64,000 nucleotides of DNA from Pectobacterium wasabiae CFBP 3304 (GTDB taxonomy: Bacteria; Pseudomonadota; Gammaproteobacteria; Enterobacterales; Enterobacteriaceae): positions 1,178,001 through 1,242,000 of the forward strand of contig NZ_CP015750.1 in the NCBI RefSeq assembly GCF_001742185.1, written 5' to 3'. Under the pieces are notes generated by a model. It saw only the letters and a list, made by a program, of their open reading frames with translations. It was not told the DNA's origin and did not search any database. Position numbers and translations under genes: made by a program. Each line of letters opens with the position of its first letter. Position 1 is the first letter of the stretch. Below are positions 19,363 to 27,693 of the stretch, piece by piece.

Positions 19363-19884
19363 TTAGTTGCTTTCCAGCATATTGATAATCTGGTTAGCAA
19401 CGACCTTGGCACTTTGCTCGTCAGTCCGAATGGTAACATCCGCGATTTCTTCATAAAGCGGGTTCCGCTCTTTCGCCAGTGCTTCCAATACTTCACGTGG
19501 AGGGGTTTCAACCTGAAGTAACGGACGTTTCTTATCACGCTGCGTGCGGGCCAGTTGCTTCTCGATTGTCGTTTCCAAATAAACGACAACGCCGCGCGCG
19601 GAAAGACGGTTACGCGTCTCACGTGATTTGACTGAGCCACCGCCTGTCGCCAGTACGATGCCTTGCTTTTCCGTCAATTCATTAATGACTTTCTCTTCAC
19701 GATCGCGGAAGCCTTCTTCGCCTTCCACATCGAATACCCAGCCCACATCAGCCCCAGTGCGTCGCTCAATTTCTTGATCGGAGTCGAAAAACTCCATATT
19801 GAGTTGCTGAGCTAACTGACGGCCAATAGTGCTTTTGCCGGCACCCATAGGCCCAACCAGAAAGATATTGCGTTTCTCTGCCAT
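19363..19884 (-). CDS. aroK: Shikimate kinase I
   Basis: Phosphorylates shikimate at the 3-position. It is a 173-residue P-loop kinase with Walker [14 protein letters not shown] (residues 11-23), the shikimate-binding [16 protein letters not shown] near residue 80, and the lid RDKKRPLL. It is the first gene of the dam-containing operon. Confidence 0.98.
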   Translation of the reverse strand: MAEKRNIFLVGPMGAGKSTIGRQLAQQLNMEFFDSDQEIERRTGADVGWVFDVEGEEGFRDREEKVINELTEKQGIVLATGGGSVKSRETRNRLSARGVVVYLETTIEKQLARTQRDKKRPLLQVETPPREVLEALAKERNPLYEEIADVTIRTDEQSAKVVANQIINMLESN

Positions 19885-20235
19885 GTTTTTTGGTATTACT
19901 AAGACAATTCGTTAATGATAACCCGCCCCGCCAATCAACCCAGCGGCGGGACCTAAACTGAAACCTCATGAGCGATAGTGCGAGAATCAGACAAAAAATT
20001 ATCTCAAGACTCAGGGTAGTTTGGCAACCGAATAAAATGTCACACCGACCACAGAGGGTCAATGCAGTATGTTTTGTAGACATTTTCGGTGGAACAACAC
20101 TTCAGTGCTCAATTCGCTAACCCTTGTAAGCTAAATCCGCCGCAGCGTCAAACTCATAAGCGCTGAACGTGACAAAAATATTGCGTCCCATCTGCAAAAA
20201 ATCACAGTACAACATCAGAGCGCACCTGGGTTTGC
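19885..20235 (-). promoter_or_regulatory. aroK leader and promoter region
   Basis: 351 bases between hofQ and aroK, without a gene I can support. One GC-rich inverted repeat stands out 37-66 bases ahead of the aroK start: CCCGCC at 19922-19927 and GGCGGG at 19945-19950. In the message it could form a hairpin in the leader. In E. coli the promoters of the long aroK operon lie in this gap; I cannot place them exactly here. Confidence 0.45.
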
Positions 20236-21510
20236 TCACGATGAGGCAGGTATCAGCGTCGGTGTAATGAAAATAACCAATTCTCGTCGCGTATGCTGCT
20301 GAGTATGGTTTCTGAACAGATGACCAAATACGGGAACCTCACCCAATAGTGGCACCTGACTGTCACTATTCTTTTTTTGCTGCTGGAAAATGCCGCCTAA
20401 TACAATAGTTTCTCCATCAGCGACCGTCACCTGAGTTTGGATTTCCTGTTTATCGATCGCTAATGCTTCGCCATTATCGCCCTGCTTAATCGTCTGCCCC
20501 GGCATGTTTTGACTGATTTTCAGGTTCAGCGTAATGCGTCCGGCACGCAGAATATCGGGCGTCACTTCCATGCCAAGCACCGCTTCTTTAAACTCGATGG
20601 ACGTCGATCCGCTGGCACCGCTGGAGACCTGATACGGAATTTCCGTTCCCTGCTTAATACTGGCAGTCTGCTGGTGTGCGGTAAACAGGCGGGGGCTGGC
20701 GATAATTTCAACCTGGCTTTCCTGCTCCAGCGCCATTAGCTCCAAATCCAGCAGACGACCATTCAGTCGTGCCAAATGGAACCCTGCATTTACCGCTGGC
20801 GTGTCTACTGGCAGGCCAACATTAAAATTGTTCAGCCTGAGCGCCTTGTCCGCCGCGTTTCCTTCCCCCAGCCCCCAGTTAACGCCCAACGCCTGTAGGT
20901 GTTCGCTGCTGATAGTGACAATATGCGCTGCCAGTTGTACCTGCGCTAACGGCAGATCGAGCTCCTTTAACCACGGTTCAAGCTGTGCCAACGCGTCTTC
21001 CGTATCGCGAATCAATAAGGTATTCGTCCGTTTATCCACGGTTACGCTGCCACGTGTAGAAAGCAGAGCCCCACGCTGAGCCTGAACGCTGGCCGCTACG
21101 TCGGCCACATCAGCATACTGCAACGCGACAGAGAGGTTACGTAGCGGCAGTTTCTGCGCCAACTCCACCATACGTTCGTCCTTTTCCTTCTGTTGGGACG
21201 CAAGGTGCTCGGCAGGGAAAACCAGCAGCACGTTTCCGTTGCGCTCGACGCTAAGTTTTCCCATACGTAAAACGATATCCAGCGCTTGCTGCCAGGGAAC
21301 CTCTGCCAGCCTCAGGCTCAGATTTCCCGTCACGCCCGGCGCGATGACCACATTGAGCTGTTGGTGATCGGCTAACGCCTGTAGCACCTGGGGTATCGGC
21401 GAATCCTCAAAAGCCATCGATACCGAAGACTCAGCCTCGACGTGATACGGCACAGCGAGAAGCAGTAGCCAACTCAACGTCGCCACGCGACATAATATTC
21501 TTATATTCAT
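20236..21510 (-). CDS. hofQ: DNA-uptake secretin-like outer-membrane protein
   Basis: A 424-residue secretin of the PilQ/ComE type, the outer-membrane pore expected for DNA import or a type IV pilus-like machine. It has a signal peptide (about 1-26, ending HVEA-ES), an N-terminal STN-like domain (AFEDSPIPQVLQALADHQQLNVVIAPGVTG), an NolW-like domain (LSVALQYADVADVAASVQAQRG), and the secretin core from about residue 250, with VPLLGEVPVFGHLFR and a final ELVIFITPTLI. It is the last gene of hofMNOPQ, followed by the aroK leader, as in E. coli. Confidence 0.93.
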   Translation of the reverse strand: MNIRILCRVATLSWLLLLAVPYHVEAESSVSMAFEDSPIPQVLQALADHQQLNVVIAPGVTGNLSLRLAEVPWQQALDIVLRMGKLSVERNGNVLLVFPAEHLASQQKEKDERMVELAQKLPLRNLSVALQYADVADVAASVQAQRGALLSTRGSVTVDKRTNTLLIRDTEDALAQLEPWLKELDLPLAQVQLAAHIVTISSEHLQALGVNWGLGEGNAADKALRLNNFNVGLPVDTPAVNAGFHLARLNGRLLDLELMALEQESQVEIIASPRLFTAHQQTASIKQGTEIPYQVSSGASGSTSIEFKEAVLGMEVTPDILRAGRITLNLKISQNMPGQTIKQGDNGEALAIDKQEIQTQVTVADGETIVLGGIFQQQKKNSDSQVPLLGEVPVFGHLFRNHTQQHTRRELVIFITPTLIPASS

Positions 21511-21567
21511 AACCTTCCTTGTTATCGAGATAAGTGGTTGTTAAAAATAAGGGTCGATAGGGACGTT

Positions 21568-21948
21568 TCACTTATCCTTTGGCCTATTAACAAATGGCGA
21601 ATCCAGCAGCAGGCTATCCGGCAAGCCATCACAACCGGCCTCACGCAACGTCGGAACAAGCTTGGCACCGGATTTATCCAGTTGACTGACCGACCAGTTT
21701 CCAGGGGGAATGACCTCGCCACTGGTTAGCCTGACCCACCCCATCTCTGGTTGTGCCAACCAACCAATCCAACGCTCACCAGAACCAATCACGCCCTTTA
21801 GCCGCCACGCTGGCAAGGTCGCCGAGGTCTGGCAACGTGCCACGTTCAGAGGATGAAAAGGGTCGATACGCGCTACGGTTTTTTCTGCCTGCACGCTATG
21901 CAGCACGAACAACAACATCCATGCGATACGGCAGATTGTCTGGCTCAT
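21568..21948 (-). CDS. hofP: HofP, pilus-assembly-like (PilP-related) protein
   Basis: A small secreted protein (126 residues) with a signal peptide (about 1-21, cut after VQAE). The middle WRLKGVIGSGERWIGWL and GWVRLTSGEVIPPGNW resembles PilP-family proteins that couple the inner-membrane complex to the secretin. Its ATG overlaps the hofO stop (ATGA), and it precedes hofQ by 57 bases. Confidence 0.82.
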   Translation of the reverse strand: MSQTICRIAWMLLFVLHSVQAEKTVARIDPFHPLNVARCQTSATLPAWRLKGVIGSGERWIGWLAQPEMGWVRLTSGEVIPPGNWSVSQLDKSGAKLVPTLREAGCDGLPDSLLLDSPFVNRPKDK

Positions 21949-22532
21949 TGCGCCACCTCCGGCCCGACCAGCGATAATTCAACCTGTAACCGTGGCGCTT
22001 CCGACGATAGCGCTGTTGGTACGGCATCAGGCTTTATCGTCAACTGTGCAATTCGCAATACATAGGGCAGCGTGGTCAATTCACGCAGTACCTGCAATAC
22101 CCCCGTGTAATCCGCGCTAAATGTCAGTTGCCAACGTTCTTGGTGGGGCGTTTCTGCATAACGGGAAGCTGGCTGCCACGACAGCAGAGAAGCGCCCGCC
22201 TGCGATAAGGGTTTGACGAGTAGCTGTGCCAGCCTGTCGGACTGAAAGGAATTGCGTTGCGTGATTTTTCCCGCTAACTGCGCTCGTAACACCGACAGTA
22301 ACGGCATCGCGTCTAGTTTTTGTTGCACCGCTTGTATACCCAGACGCGCCTGCACGGTTTGCTCTTCTATGCCAATCACTGCTTGCCGGACGTCATCGAT
22401 AAAGAACCAATCTGATAGCAGCCCAACGGTGGCGACAAACGCCAGTTGAAGGACGACCTGCTGCCAGAGCGGTTTAGTGATGAGCCCTGGCCGATTCGAC
22501 ACAATATCAAGCATGATTTTTTGATTAATCAT
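21945..22532 (-). CDS. hofO: HofO, PilO-like inner-membrane protein
   Basis: A bitopic protein with one membrane segment (WQQVVLQLAFVATVGLLSDWF, about residues 22-42), a coiled-coil-prone stretch (IEEQTVQARLGIQAVQQKLD), and a small C-terminal domain of the PilO kind. The start chosen is the ATG at 22532, which has AAGGGG 6 bases upstream; this gives MINQKIMLDIVSN and an 8-base overlap with hofN. Probably part of the inner-membrane platform with HofM and HofN. Confidence 0.8.
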   Translation of the reverse strand: MINQKIMLDIVSNRPGLITKPLWQQVVLQLAFVATVGLLSDWFFIDDVRQAVIGIEEQTVQARLGIQAVQQKLDAMPLLSVLRAQLAGKITQRNSFQSDRLAQLLVKPLSQAGASLLSWQPASRYAETPHQERWQLTFSADYTGVLQVLRELTTLPYVLRIAQLTIKPDAVPTALSSEAPRLQVELSLVGPEVAQ

Positions 22533-23094
22533 GATCATCCCCTTGTAGGGCATCAGTAGCATCACGCCAATCAGCCTGTAAGGAAAAACGTAGCCCGTTA
22601 TCCACACCGTGTTCTCGGGACGTGCGCAGCAGTTGTACGCGTTCAACTGCAACATGGCGCAATAACGCGTGTTGGAGCGTAATGATGTCGTGATAGTTTT
22701 CGCTCACGCCTGTAAGTAACAGATGCGATCCACGATCGACAATTTCTGTCAGCCACAGGCGCGCAGGCATCATGCCAGCAAGCTGATCTAGCAAATGAAG
22801 ATTGCGAAGATTGTCATGCAGAATTACCGCCTCTGTACGTTCTTGCACCTGAAAGCGATGCAGCGTTTCCCGCGCGAGGTGAGTTTGCTGATACAACGTG
22901 GTCAGTTGCTGCTGTTGCGCCAGAACCGCATTGAGCCCATCCTGCGCACGTTGTTGTCTGTGCTGCCAAAACAGATGACTTGCCGCAATAAGGCATAGCA
23001 TCAACCCCGTCTGTAGCCACAATAGCCCTAACCAGCGACGTGCCCGCTGACGCATCTGAGTTTTACGCCAAGGTAAAAGATTAATCAGCAGCAT
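22525..23094 (-). CDS. hofN: HofN, PilN-like inner-membrane protein
   Basis: 189 residues: the PilN-type N-terminal motif INLLPWR (residues 4-10), then one membrane segment (WLGLLWLQTGLMLCLIAASHLFW, about 21-43), a coiled-coil stretch, and a periplasmic domain. INLLPWR is the peptide with which PilN binds PilM, so it should bind HofM, encoded just upstream (2-base gap). Confidence 0.85.
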   Translation of the reverse strand: MLLINLLPWRKTQMRQRARRWLGLLWLQTGLMLCLIAASHLFWQHRQQRAQDGLNAVLAQQQQLTTLYQQTHLARETLHRFQVQERTEAVILHDNLRNLHLLDQLAGMMPARLWLTEIVDRGSHLLLTGVSENYHDIITLQHALLRHVAVERVQLLRTSREHGVDNGLRFSLQADWRDATDALQGDDHD

Positions 23095-23096
23095 GG

Positions 23097-23948
23097 TCAG
23101 GCATCCTCAGAGCGCAACGCCAACCCACTCGCGATCGCAAAAGCCGGGGGAAAACTCGGTAACGGCGGCTGCATGTGGCTAAACACCGTTAACGGCGACC
23201 ACAGCAATAGTTCGTCAGTACGCTGGCAGACTAAATCGGGCGAGACGCTGGAGCAATAGGCTATGCTATCGACATCATGCTGATAGCGAGCGCTTACAAC
23301 CGATACGATATCGGCTTCATCATTCAGTTCATCAAGGTGTATTACGCCCGAGTGAAATGCGTGGCTCAACGGGGATGCCCACAGCCAACCATCCAACAGG
23401 CGATGCAGAAACAGACGGTTGGATTCAAGTCCGGCCAGTTGTGCCATGGTTCGAAGCGCGCATGTTGGAACGTCAAGGACATCAGGACGTAGCCCCGCGC
23501 TCTTAAAGCATGTCAGCCATTTGTCGATTTCCTGTAAGCGTGCAGCCGTCACCAGCAGTGAACCCTGCGCCTGTGGATCTTCCCGATAGTCTATCGCCAG
23601 CGATTCCCGGCTAATCGGCAGCTTACGAGCCGCCATGGTTTCGATATAGAGACTACGTTCTGGCTCCTGTAAACGCCGGTCGGGCAGCGGTAAATGCTGC
23701 TGCAAAATCGACTGCACAGGGAACCCTACCCGCAGCGAAATATGTTCAGGCAGTAAACGACGCCATGTTCGTAAGGCCTCACAAAGCACCTCAGTATGGT
23801 GTAGACTACCCGTGTGCAACGTATCGTCCGGTAGTGGATATTGCCACCAGTGACGAAGCTGCCAACCGTAGCGGCGACGCTGAACTGCCAGAGCGCGCAT
23901 GAAGCCGTTCTGTATATCTAACCCAACCCGCCAGATGTGATAAGCCAT
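23097..23948 (-). CDS. hofM: HofM, PilM-like protein
   Basis: A cytoplasmic actin-fold protein of the PilM type that would anchor the pilus-like platform by binding HofN. 283 residues from the ATG at 23948 (MAYHIWRVGLDIQ). An in-frame ATG at 23972 lies in the intergenic region shared with mrcA and is less likely. Visible features are the first beta-strand GLDIQNGFMRALAVQ and the later ITRESLAIDY-like text (here ISRESLAIDYRED). It is the first gene of the hof operon and diverges from mrcA across 111 bases. Confidence 0.82.
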   Translation of the reverse strand: MAYHIWRVGLDIQNGFMRALAVQRRRYGWQLRHWWQYPLPDDTLHTGSLHHTEVLCEALRTWRRLLPEHISLRVGFPVQSILQQHLPLPDRRLQEPERSLYIETMAARKLPISRESLAIDYREDPQAQGSLLVTAARLQEIDKWLTCFKSAGLRPDVLDVPTCALRTMAQLAGLESNRLFLHRLLDGWLWASPLSHAFHSGVIHLDELNDEADIVSVVSARYQHDVDSIAYCSSVSPDLVCQRTDELLLWSPLTVFSHMQPPLPSFPPAFAIASGLALRSEDA

Positions 23949-24059
23949 GTTTAACCCGATTTCCTTATCCAATAAACGTATCCACAGTGCTGGGTTATCT
24001 TTATACTAGCGCCCGATTGTTTATAAACTGTCCAAACGCTACTGAATGGAAAATCCCAG

Positions 24060-26615
24060 GTGAAGTTCGTAAAGTATCTATTCATCCTTGCAGTCTCTTG
24101 CATTCTGCTGGGAGCTGCCTCGATATATGGTTTGTACCGCTATATCGAACCCCAACTGCCCGATGTCGCCACGCTGAAAGACGTTCGGCTACAAACGCCA
24201 ATGCAGGTCTACAGCGCCGATGGTGAACTGATCGCTCAATTTGGTGAGAAACGCCGTATCCCGCTCAAGCTGGACCAGATTCCTCCTGAGTTGGTGCATG
24301 CTTTTATCGCGACCGAAGACAGCCGCTTCTACGATCACCACGGTGTCGATCCCGTCGGGATTATTCGTGCCGCCTCTATCGCGCTCACGTCTGGTCACGC
24401 CTCTCAAGGGGCGAGTACCATTACGCAACAGCTCGCCAGGAACTTCTTCCTGAGCCCAGAGCGCACCCTGATTCGTAAGATCAAGGAAGTGTTTCTGGCT
24501 ATCCGTATTGAGCAGTTGCTGACCAAAGATGAGATCCTTGAGCTCTATCTGAACAAGATTTACCTCGGCTATCGCGCCTATGGCGTTGGCGCAGCGGCAC
24601 AGGTTTACTTTGGCCGCCCGGTTGATCAGTTAACGCTGAGCGAAATGGCGATGATCGCTGGTCTGCCGAAGGCGCCATCGACGTTCAACCCGCTCTATTC
24701 CTACGATCGTGCCGTTGCCCGCCGCAACGTCGTGCTTGCGCGTATGAAGGATGAAAACTACGTCACGCAGTCGCAATACGATGCGGCGCGTAACGAAAAG
24801 CTGGTCGCGAATTATCACGCGCCTGAAATTTCGTTCTCCGCACCGTATGTTGCAGAAATGGCACGGCAGGAGATGTTCAAACGCTACGGCGAAGATGCGT
24901 ACAACGACGGTTATAAGGTCTACACAACTGTCACCAAAAAATTGCAAACTGCCGCACAGGATGCATTGCGTAATAACATTCTCGCCTATGACATGCGCCA
25001 CGGTTATCGCGGCCCAGGCAAAGTGCTGTGGAAAGTGGGTGAAGGCGTTTGGGATCAGGCAAAGATGATTGCCGCCCTGAAAGCGTTGCCGGTCTATGGC
25101 CCGCTCTCTCCAGCCATCGTCACCAGCACAACGGCAGACAACGCCATTGCAATCCTGTCTGACGGCAGCAACATCGCCTTGCCGATGGCGGGTATGCGCT
25201 GGGCACGCCCCTTCCGTTCTGATACACAGCAAGGGCCAACGCCGAAGCGTGTAACGGATGTGGTGCAGACAGGCCAACAGATTTGGGTGCGTAAAGTGAA
25301 CGATGCCTGGTGGCTGGCACAGGTGCCGGACGTCAACTCTGCCATCGTCTCACTCAACCCGAAAAATGGCGCAATAGAAGCGCTGGTTGGCGGCTTTGAC
25401 TTTAACCAAAGCAAATTCAACCGTGCAACACAGGCGCTACGTCAGATTGGTTCCAACATCAAACCTTTCCTGTACACCGCGGCGATGGACAAAGGTTTAA
25501 CGCTGGCAACAATTCTGAACGACGTCCCCATCACCCGTTGGGATGCAGGTGCAGGATCTGACTGGCGGCCGAAAAACTCCCCGGCAACCTATGATGGTCC
25601 GATCCGTTTGCGTCAGGGGTTAGGCCAATCTAAAAACGTGGTGATGGTGCGCGCCATGCGCGCGATGGGTGTCGACTATGCGGCGGAATACCTGCAACGC
25701 TTTGGTTTCCCGGCGCAGAATATCGTCCATACCGAATCGTTGGCGCTGGGCGCGGCCTCGTTTACACCGCTACAGGTTGTACGTGGTTATGCCGTCATGG
25801 CAAACGGCGGCTATCTGGTCGACCCCTATCTGATTAGCAAGATAGAGAACGAAGTGAGTGGGACGGTCTTTACCGCGACGCCGAAGGTAGTCTGTGATAC
25901 CTGTAATCTACCGTTGGTCTACGGTGATACGCCACGTTCTCCAGTGCTAGCAACCACTAACGTTGAAGATGTGGCCACGTCAAACGAAGCACCGCCGTTA
26001 GGTCTGCCGCAGCCGGAACTGGAGCCTGTTACACCAGAGGCCGCACAGCAAAGCGCAGCACAGCCTTATGCACCGCACGTTATCAGTACCCCGCTGTCAT
26101 TCCTGATTAAAGACGCGCTGAACAGCAACGTCTTTGGTGAACCAGGTTGGATGGGAACGGGCTGGCGCGCAGGTCGTGATTTAAAACGTCGTGATATCGG
26201 CGGTAAAACCGGTACAACAAACAGTTCCAAAGATGCCTGGTTCTCCGGTTATGGCCCGAATCTGGTGACCTCAGTCTGGATCGGCTTCGACGATCATCGC
26301 CGCGATCTGGGTGCCAGTAGCGCATCTGGGGCCATCAAAGATCAGATCTCCGGCTATGAAGGTGGCGCAAAATCGGCCCAGCCTGCATGGGATGATTTTA
26401 TGAAGGCCGCGCTGGATGGCGTACCGGAACAACCACTGACCCCGCCGCCTGGCGTCGTCAGTGTGGTCATTGACCGCAGCAGCGGCAAGTTATCCAGCGG
26501 TGGAGGGAACAGCCGTTCTGAATACTTCGTCGAGGGTACGCAGCCGAAAGAATATGAAGTGCATGAAGTCGGCACCACGCTGATGGATAACGGACAAAGC
26601 GAAGAACTGTTTTAG
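24060..26615 (+). CDS. mrcA: Penicillin-binding protein 1A
   Basis: Bifunctional peptidoglycan synthase anchored in the inner membrane (segment YLFILAVSCILLGAASIYGLY, residues 6-26). The N-terminal glycosyltransferase (GT51) has the catalytic Glu in ATEDSRFYDHHGVD and the QGASTITQQLARN motif. An OB-like insert follows. The transpeptidase has Ser465 in GSNIKPF (SxxK), SKN near residue 525, and the KTGTT box near residue 718. The start is GTG at 24060, giving the conserved MKFVKYLFIL. 851 residues, the E. coli size. A clear terminator follows. Confidence 0.98.
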   Translation: MKFVKYLFILAVSCILLGAASIYGLYRYIEPQLPDVATLKDVRLQTPMQVYSADGELIAQFGEKRRIPLKLDQIPPELVHAFIATEDSRFYDHHGVDPVGIIRAASIALTSGHASQGASTITQQLARNFFLSPERTLIRKIKEVFLAIRIEQLLTKDEILELYLNKIYLGYRAYGVGAAAQVYFGRPVDQLTLSEMAMIAGLPKAPSTFNPLYSYDRAVARRNVVLARMKDENYVTQSQYDAARNEKLVANYHAPEISFSAPYVAEMARQEMFKRYGEDAYNDGYKVYTTVTKKLQTAAQDALRNNILAYDMRHGYRGPGKVLWKVGEGVWDQAKMIAALKALPVYGPLSPAIVTSTTADNAIAILSDGSNIALPMAGMRWARPFRSDTQQGPTPKRVTDVVQTGQQIWVRKVNDAWWLAQVPDVNSAIVSLNPKNGAIEALVGGFDFNQSKFNRATQALRQIGSNIKPFLYTAAMDKGLTLATILNDVPITRWDAGAGSDWRPKNSPATYDGPIRLRQGLGQSKNVVMVRAMRAMGVDYAAEYLQRFGFPAQNIVHTESLALGAASFTPLQVVRGYAVMANGGYLVDPYLISKIENEVSGTVFTATPKVVCDTCNLPLVYGDTPRSPVLATTNVEDVATSNEAPPLGLPQPELEPVTPEAAQQSAAQPYAPHVISTPLSFLIKDALNSNVFGEPGWMGTGWRAGRDLKRRDIGGKTGTTNSSKDAWFSGYGPNLVTSVWIGFDDHRRDLGASSASGAIKDQISGYEGGAKSAQPAWDDFMKAALDGVPEQPLTPPPGVVSVVIDRSSGKLSSGGGNSRSEYFVEGTQPKEYEVHEVGTTLMDNGQSEELF

Positions 26616-26644
26616 CCAGCGTTCGATGACGTTACGCAGTATAA

Positions 26645-26676
26645 AGAAGGCACCAGAAACGGTGCCTTCTTGTTTT
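26645..26676 (+). terminator. mrcA terminator
   Basis: A 10-bp stem (26645-26654 AGAAGGCACC, 26661-26670 GGTGCCTTCT) with a 6-nt loop, followed by TGTTTT. It is also well placed to stop transcription of nudE on the other strand, where A-rich DNA gives T residues. Confidence 0.88.
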
Positions 26677-26699
26677 GACTATGATGATGAATCAGGAAA

Positions 26700-27257
26700 T
26701 TAGCGGGGTGTACGGCGCAGCCAGTCGTGAGCCAAAAACAGCGCACTGACATTACGCGCTTCGCGGAAGTCGGGCTCTTGTAGCAGCGACATCATATTGT
26801 CCACCGGCCAACGGACTTGCGGCAGGGGCTCCGGCTCATCACCTTCCAGACTCTGCGGGTACAGTCCGCGCGCCACCACAATATTCATCTGGCTGGAAAA
26901 ATAGGAGGGAGCCATGGTTAACGTCGCCAGCAGATCCATCTTCTCCGCCCCGAAACCGACTTCTTCCATCAGTTCGCGATTCGCCGCTTCAAAGACCGTT
27001 TCACCGGGATCGATTAGCCCCTTGGGGAAACCCAGTTCGTATTCCTCAATGCCGACAGCATATTCACGGATCAACAACAGTTCATCATCAATGATCGGGA
27101 CAACCATCACCGCCTGCCGACCGCTTGAGCGCATCCGTTCATAAACCCGGCGTACCCCGTTGCTAAATTCAAGATCGACGGATTCCACATTGAACAAGCG
27201 CGAACGCGCTATCGTTTCCACCTTGAGGATTTTAGGTTTTTTCAGGTTATGACTCAT
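26700..27257 (-). CDS. nudE: ADP compounds hydrolase NudE (Nudix)
   Basis: A Nudix hydrolase that splits ADP-ribose, NADH and diadenosine compounds. The Nudix box GX5EX7REUXEEXGU is complete (GLIDPGETVFEAANRELMEEVGF). The start chosen is the ATG at 27257, giving MSHNLKKPKILKVETIARSR, which matches the family N-terminus; the upstream open frame is not conserved. 185 residues. In E. coli it is likewise found between mrcA and igaA (yrfF). Confidence 0.95.
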   Translation of the reverse strand: MSHNLKKPKILKVETIARSRLFNVESVDLEFSNGVRRVYERMRSSGRQAVMVVPIIDDELLLIREYAVGIEEYELGFPKGLIDPGETVFEAANRELMEEVGFGAEKMDLLATLTMAPSYFSSQMNIVVARGLYPQSLEGDEPEPLPQVRWPVDNMMSLLQEPDFREARNVSALFLAHDWLRRTPR

Positions 27258-27693
27258 TGATGCCCCCAGAGAGTTACGACCAGAACGGCACCTTAGCCCA
27301 ACGCGCATGAGGGGCTGCGTTTATCGCAACCTGAACACGACATGCTGTTGAATAAGAAGAGATCGTAAATATTCTTTTTTGATTCTATTCACATTGTGCG
27401 TTAACAGTCACCTTCGCTGCAACTATCGTGACGATGAATTTACGTGTGGGCAACATGCAGGACACATCCTGTATGAGAAACCACCGCCATAAGTCAATAA
27501 CTTAAAAAAAATAGGATTATCCTCATTCAAGAGGCATTTTTTGCTTGTTACTATCATCACCTTATGCGATTAATTCTATTCGTAATTACGTTATTAATCT
27601 AAGAAAACAACGCCATACGGGTTATCATCGATTGTATAATTTTGTTAAACTCCGACGGAAACAAGGAGCATCGCGTTTTGGAATGGAGATGAC
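27258..27693. other. Divergent nudE-igaA intergenic region
   Basis: 436 bases with no gene I can support. The right half is AT-rich and must hold the igaA promoter. AAGGAG-like and GGAG sites stand shortly before the igaA ATG. A weak hairpin (ATGCAGGA/TCCTGTAT) lies near 27455-27475. Nothing else stands out. Confidence 0.5.
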